Below are positions 63,973-64,000 of a stretch of 64,000 bases of DNA, one piece after another. A model generated the notes under the pieces. It searched no databases, was not told the origin of the DNA, and saw only the letters and a list, made by a program, of their open reading frames with translations. The stretch covers positions 3,124 through 67,123 of the forward strand of contig DATKXS010000157.1 in assembly GCA_035528895.1 (NCBI GenBank). Reading direction: 5' to 3'. Source of the DNA: UBA8522 sp035528895. GTDB lineage: Bacteria > Acidobacteriota > Aminicenantia > Aminicenantales > UBA8522. A program made the translations under genes and the position numbers. The first letter of the stretch is position 1; each line of letters starts with the position of its first letter.

Positions 63973-64000
63973 GGTCAACCTCTATTCCTATTATTCTTAT

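Overview
The window is 64 kb of GC-rich bacterial chromosome with tightly packed genes, many overlapping by 1-17 bases at stop/start junctions. It encodes LpxC, a TonB-dependent receptor, a haem-bearing outer-membrane barrel and several exported enzymes. A MurE with the DNPR motif suggests meso-diaminopimelate peptidoglycan, so the cell is a Gram-negative (diderm) bacterium. The gene content (DRG-like GTPase, several M28/M20/DUF885-type exported peptidases, GH172 and GH29 enzymes, inositol-phosphate synthase) reminds me of Acidobacteriota or Candidatus Aminicenantes. That placement is inference; there is no rRNA in the window to test it.

Layout. 0-4.4 kb: M20 amidohydrolase and amino-acid permease (overlapping), then a long class II aldolase on the other strand. 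4.4-13 kb (accessory): a nested-palindrome repeat, a DUF885 protein with a damaged metal motif, a TonB receptor behind a structured leader, a membrane protein, a toxin-antitoxin pair behind a consensus promoter, a degraded imidazolonepropionase fragment, and a di-haem peroxidase next to a haem-porin fusion. 12.7-29.7 kb: a complete division and cell-wall (dcw) operon on the minus strand, mraZ-rsmH-ftsL-ftsI-murE-murF-mraY-murD-ftsW-murG-murC-ftsQ-ftsA-ftsZ, with hutI overlapping the end of ftsZ. murB and ddl are absent. A near-consensus promoter and three 10-bp-spaced MraZ boxes precede mraZ. 29.7-37 kb: DUF2007 protein, Nudix hydrolase, M23 peptidase, M28 peptidase and cyclophilin (minus), then a second M28 peptidase and an iron-type alcohol dehydrogenase (plus). 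37-45.3 kb: DRG-like GTPase, gyrB-gyrA, long-chain acyl-CoA ligase. 45.3-50.5 kb: zinc-ribbon coiled-coil protein, a CAU tRNA, rpoD, dnaG, larB. 50.8-55.3 kb: lpxC, a TPR-like protein, glmU, glmS, a lipid A/amino-sugar group. 55.4-64 kb: a frameshifted beta-propeller lipoprotein, a minus-strand group arsA-small protein-CDP-alcohol phosphatidyltransferase-ino1 that points to phosphatidylinositol synthesis, then GH172, GH29 and an exported MsrB-MsrA fusion.

Most of the window is housekeeping. The least expected signals are between genes. A roughly 150-bp nested-palindrome element occurs in two full copies and one half copy, all between divergent genes, and its stem differences between copies are compensated on both arms. 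Other palindromes carry tandem duplications that include the stop codons of rpoD and of the DUF885 gene. Two in-frame copies of the hutI 3' end flank the peroxidase/haem-porin pair. Protein-level oddities are a GlmU whose uridyltransferase half has lost its signature motifs, a GyrA with Gln at the quinolone-anchoring Ser position, and a GTPase with altered G3 and G4 motifs. I did not find an undescribed defence system or CRISPR array.
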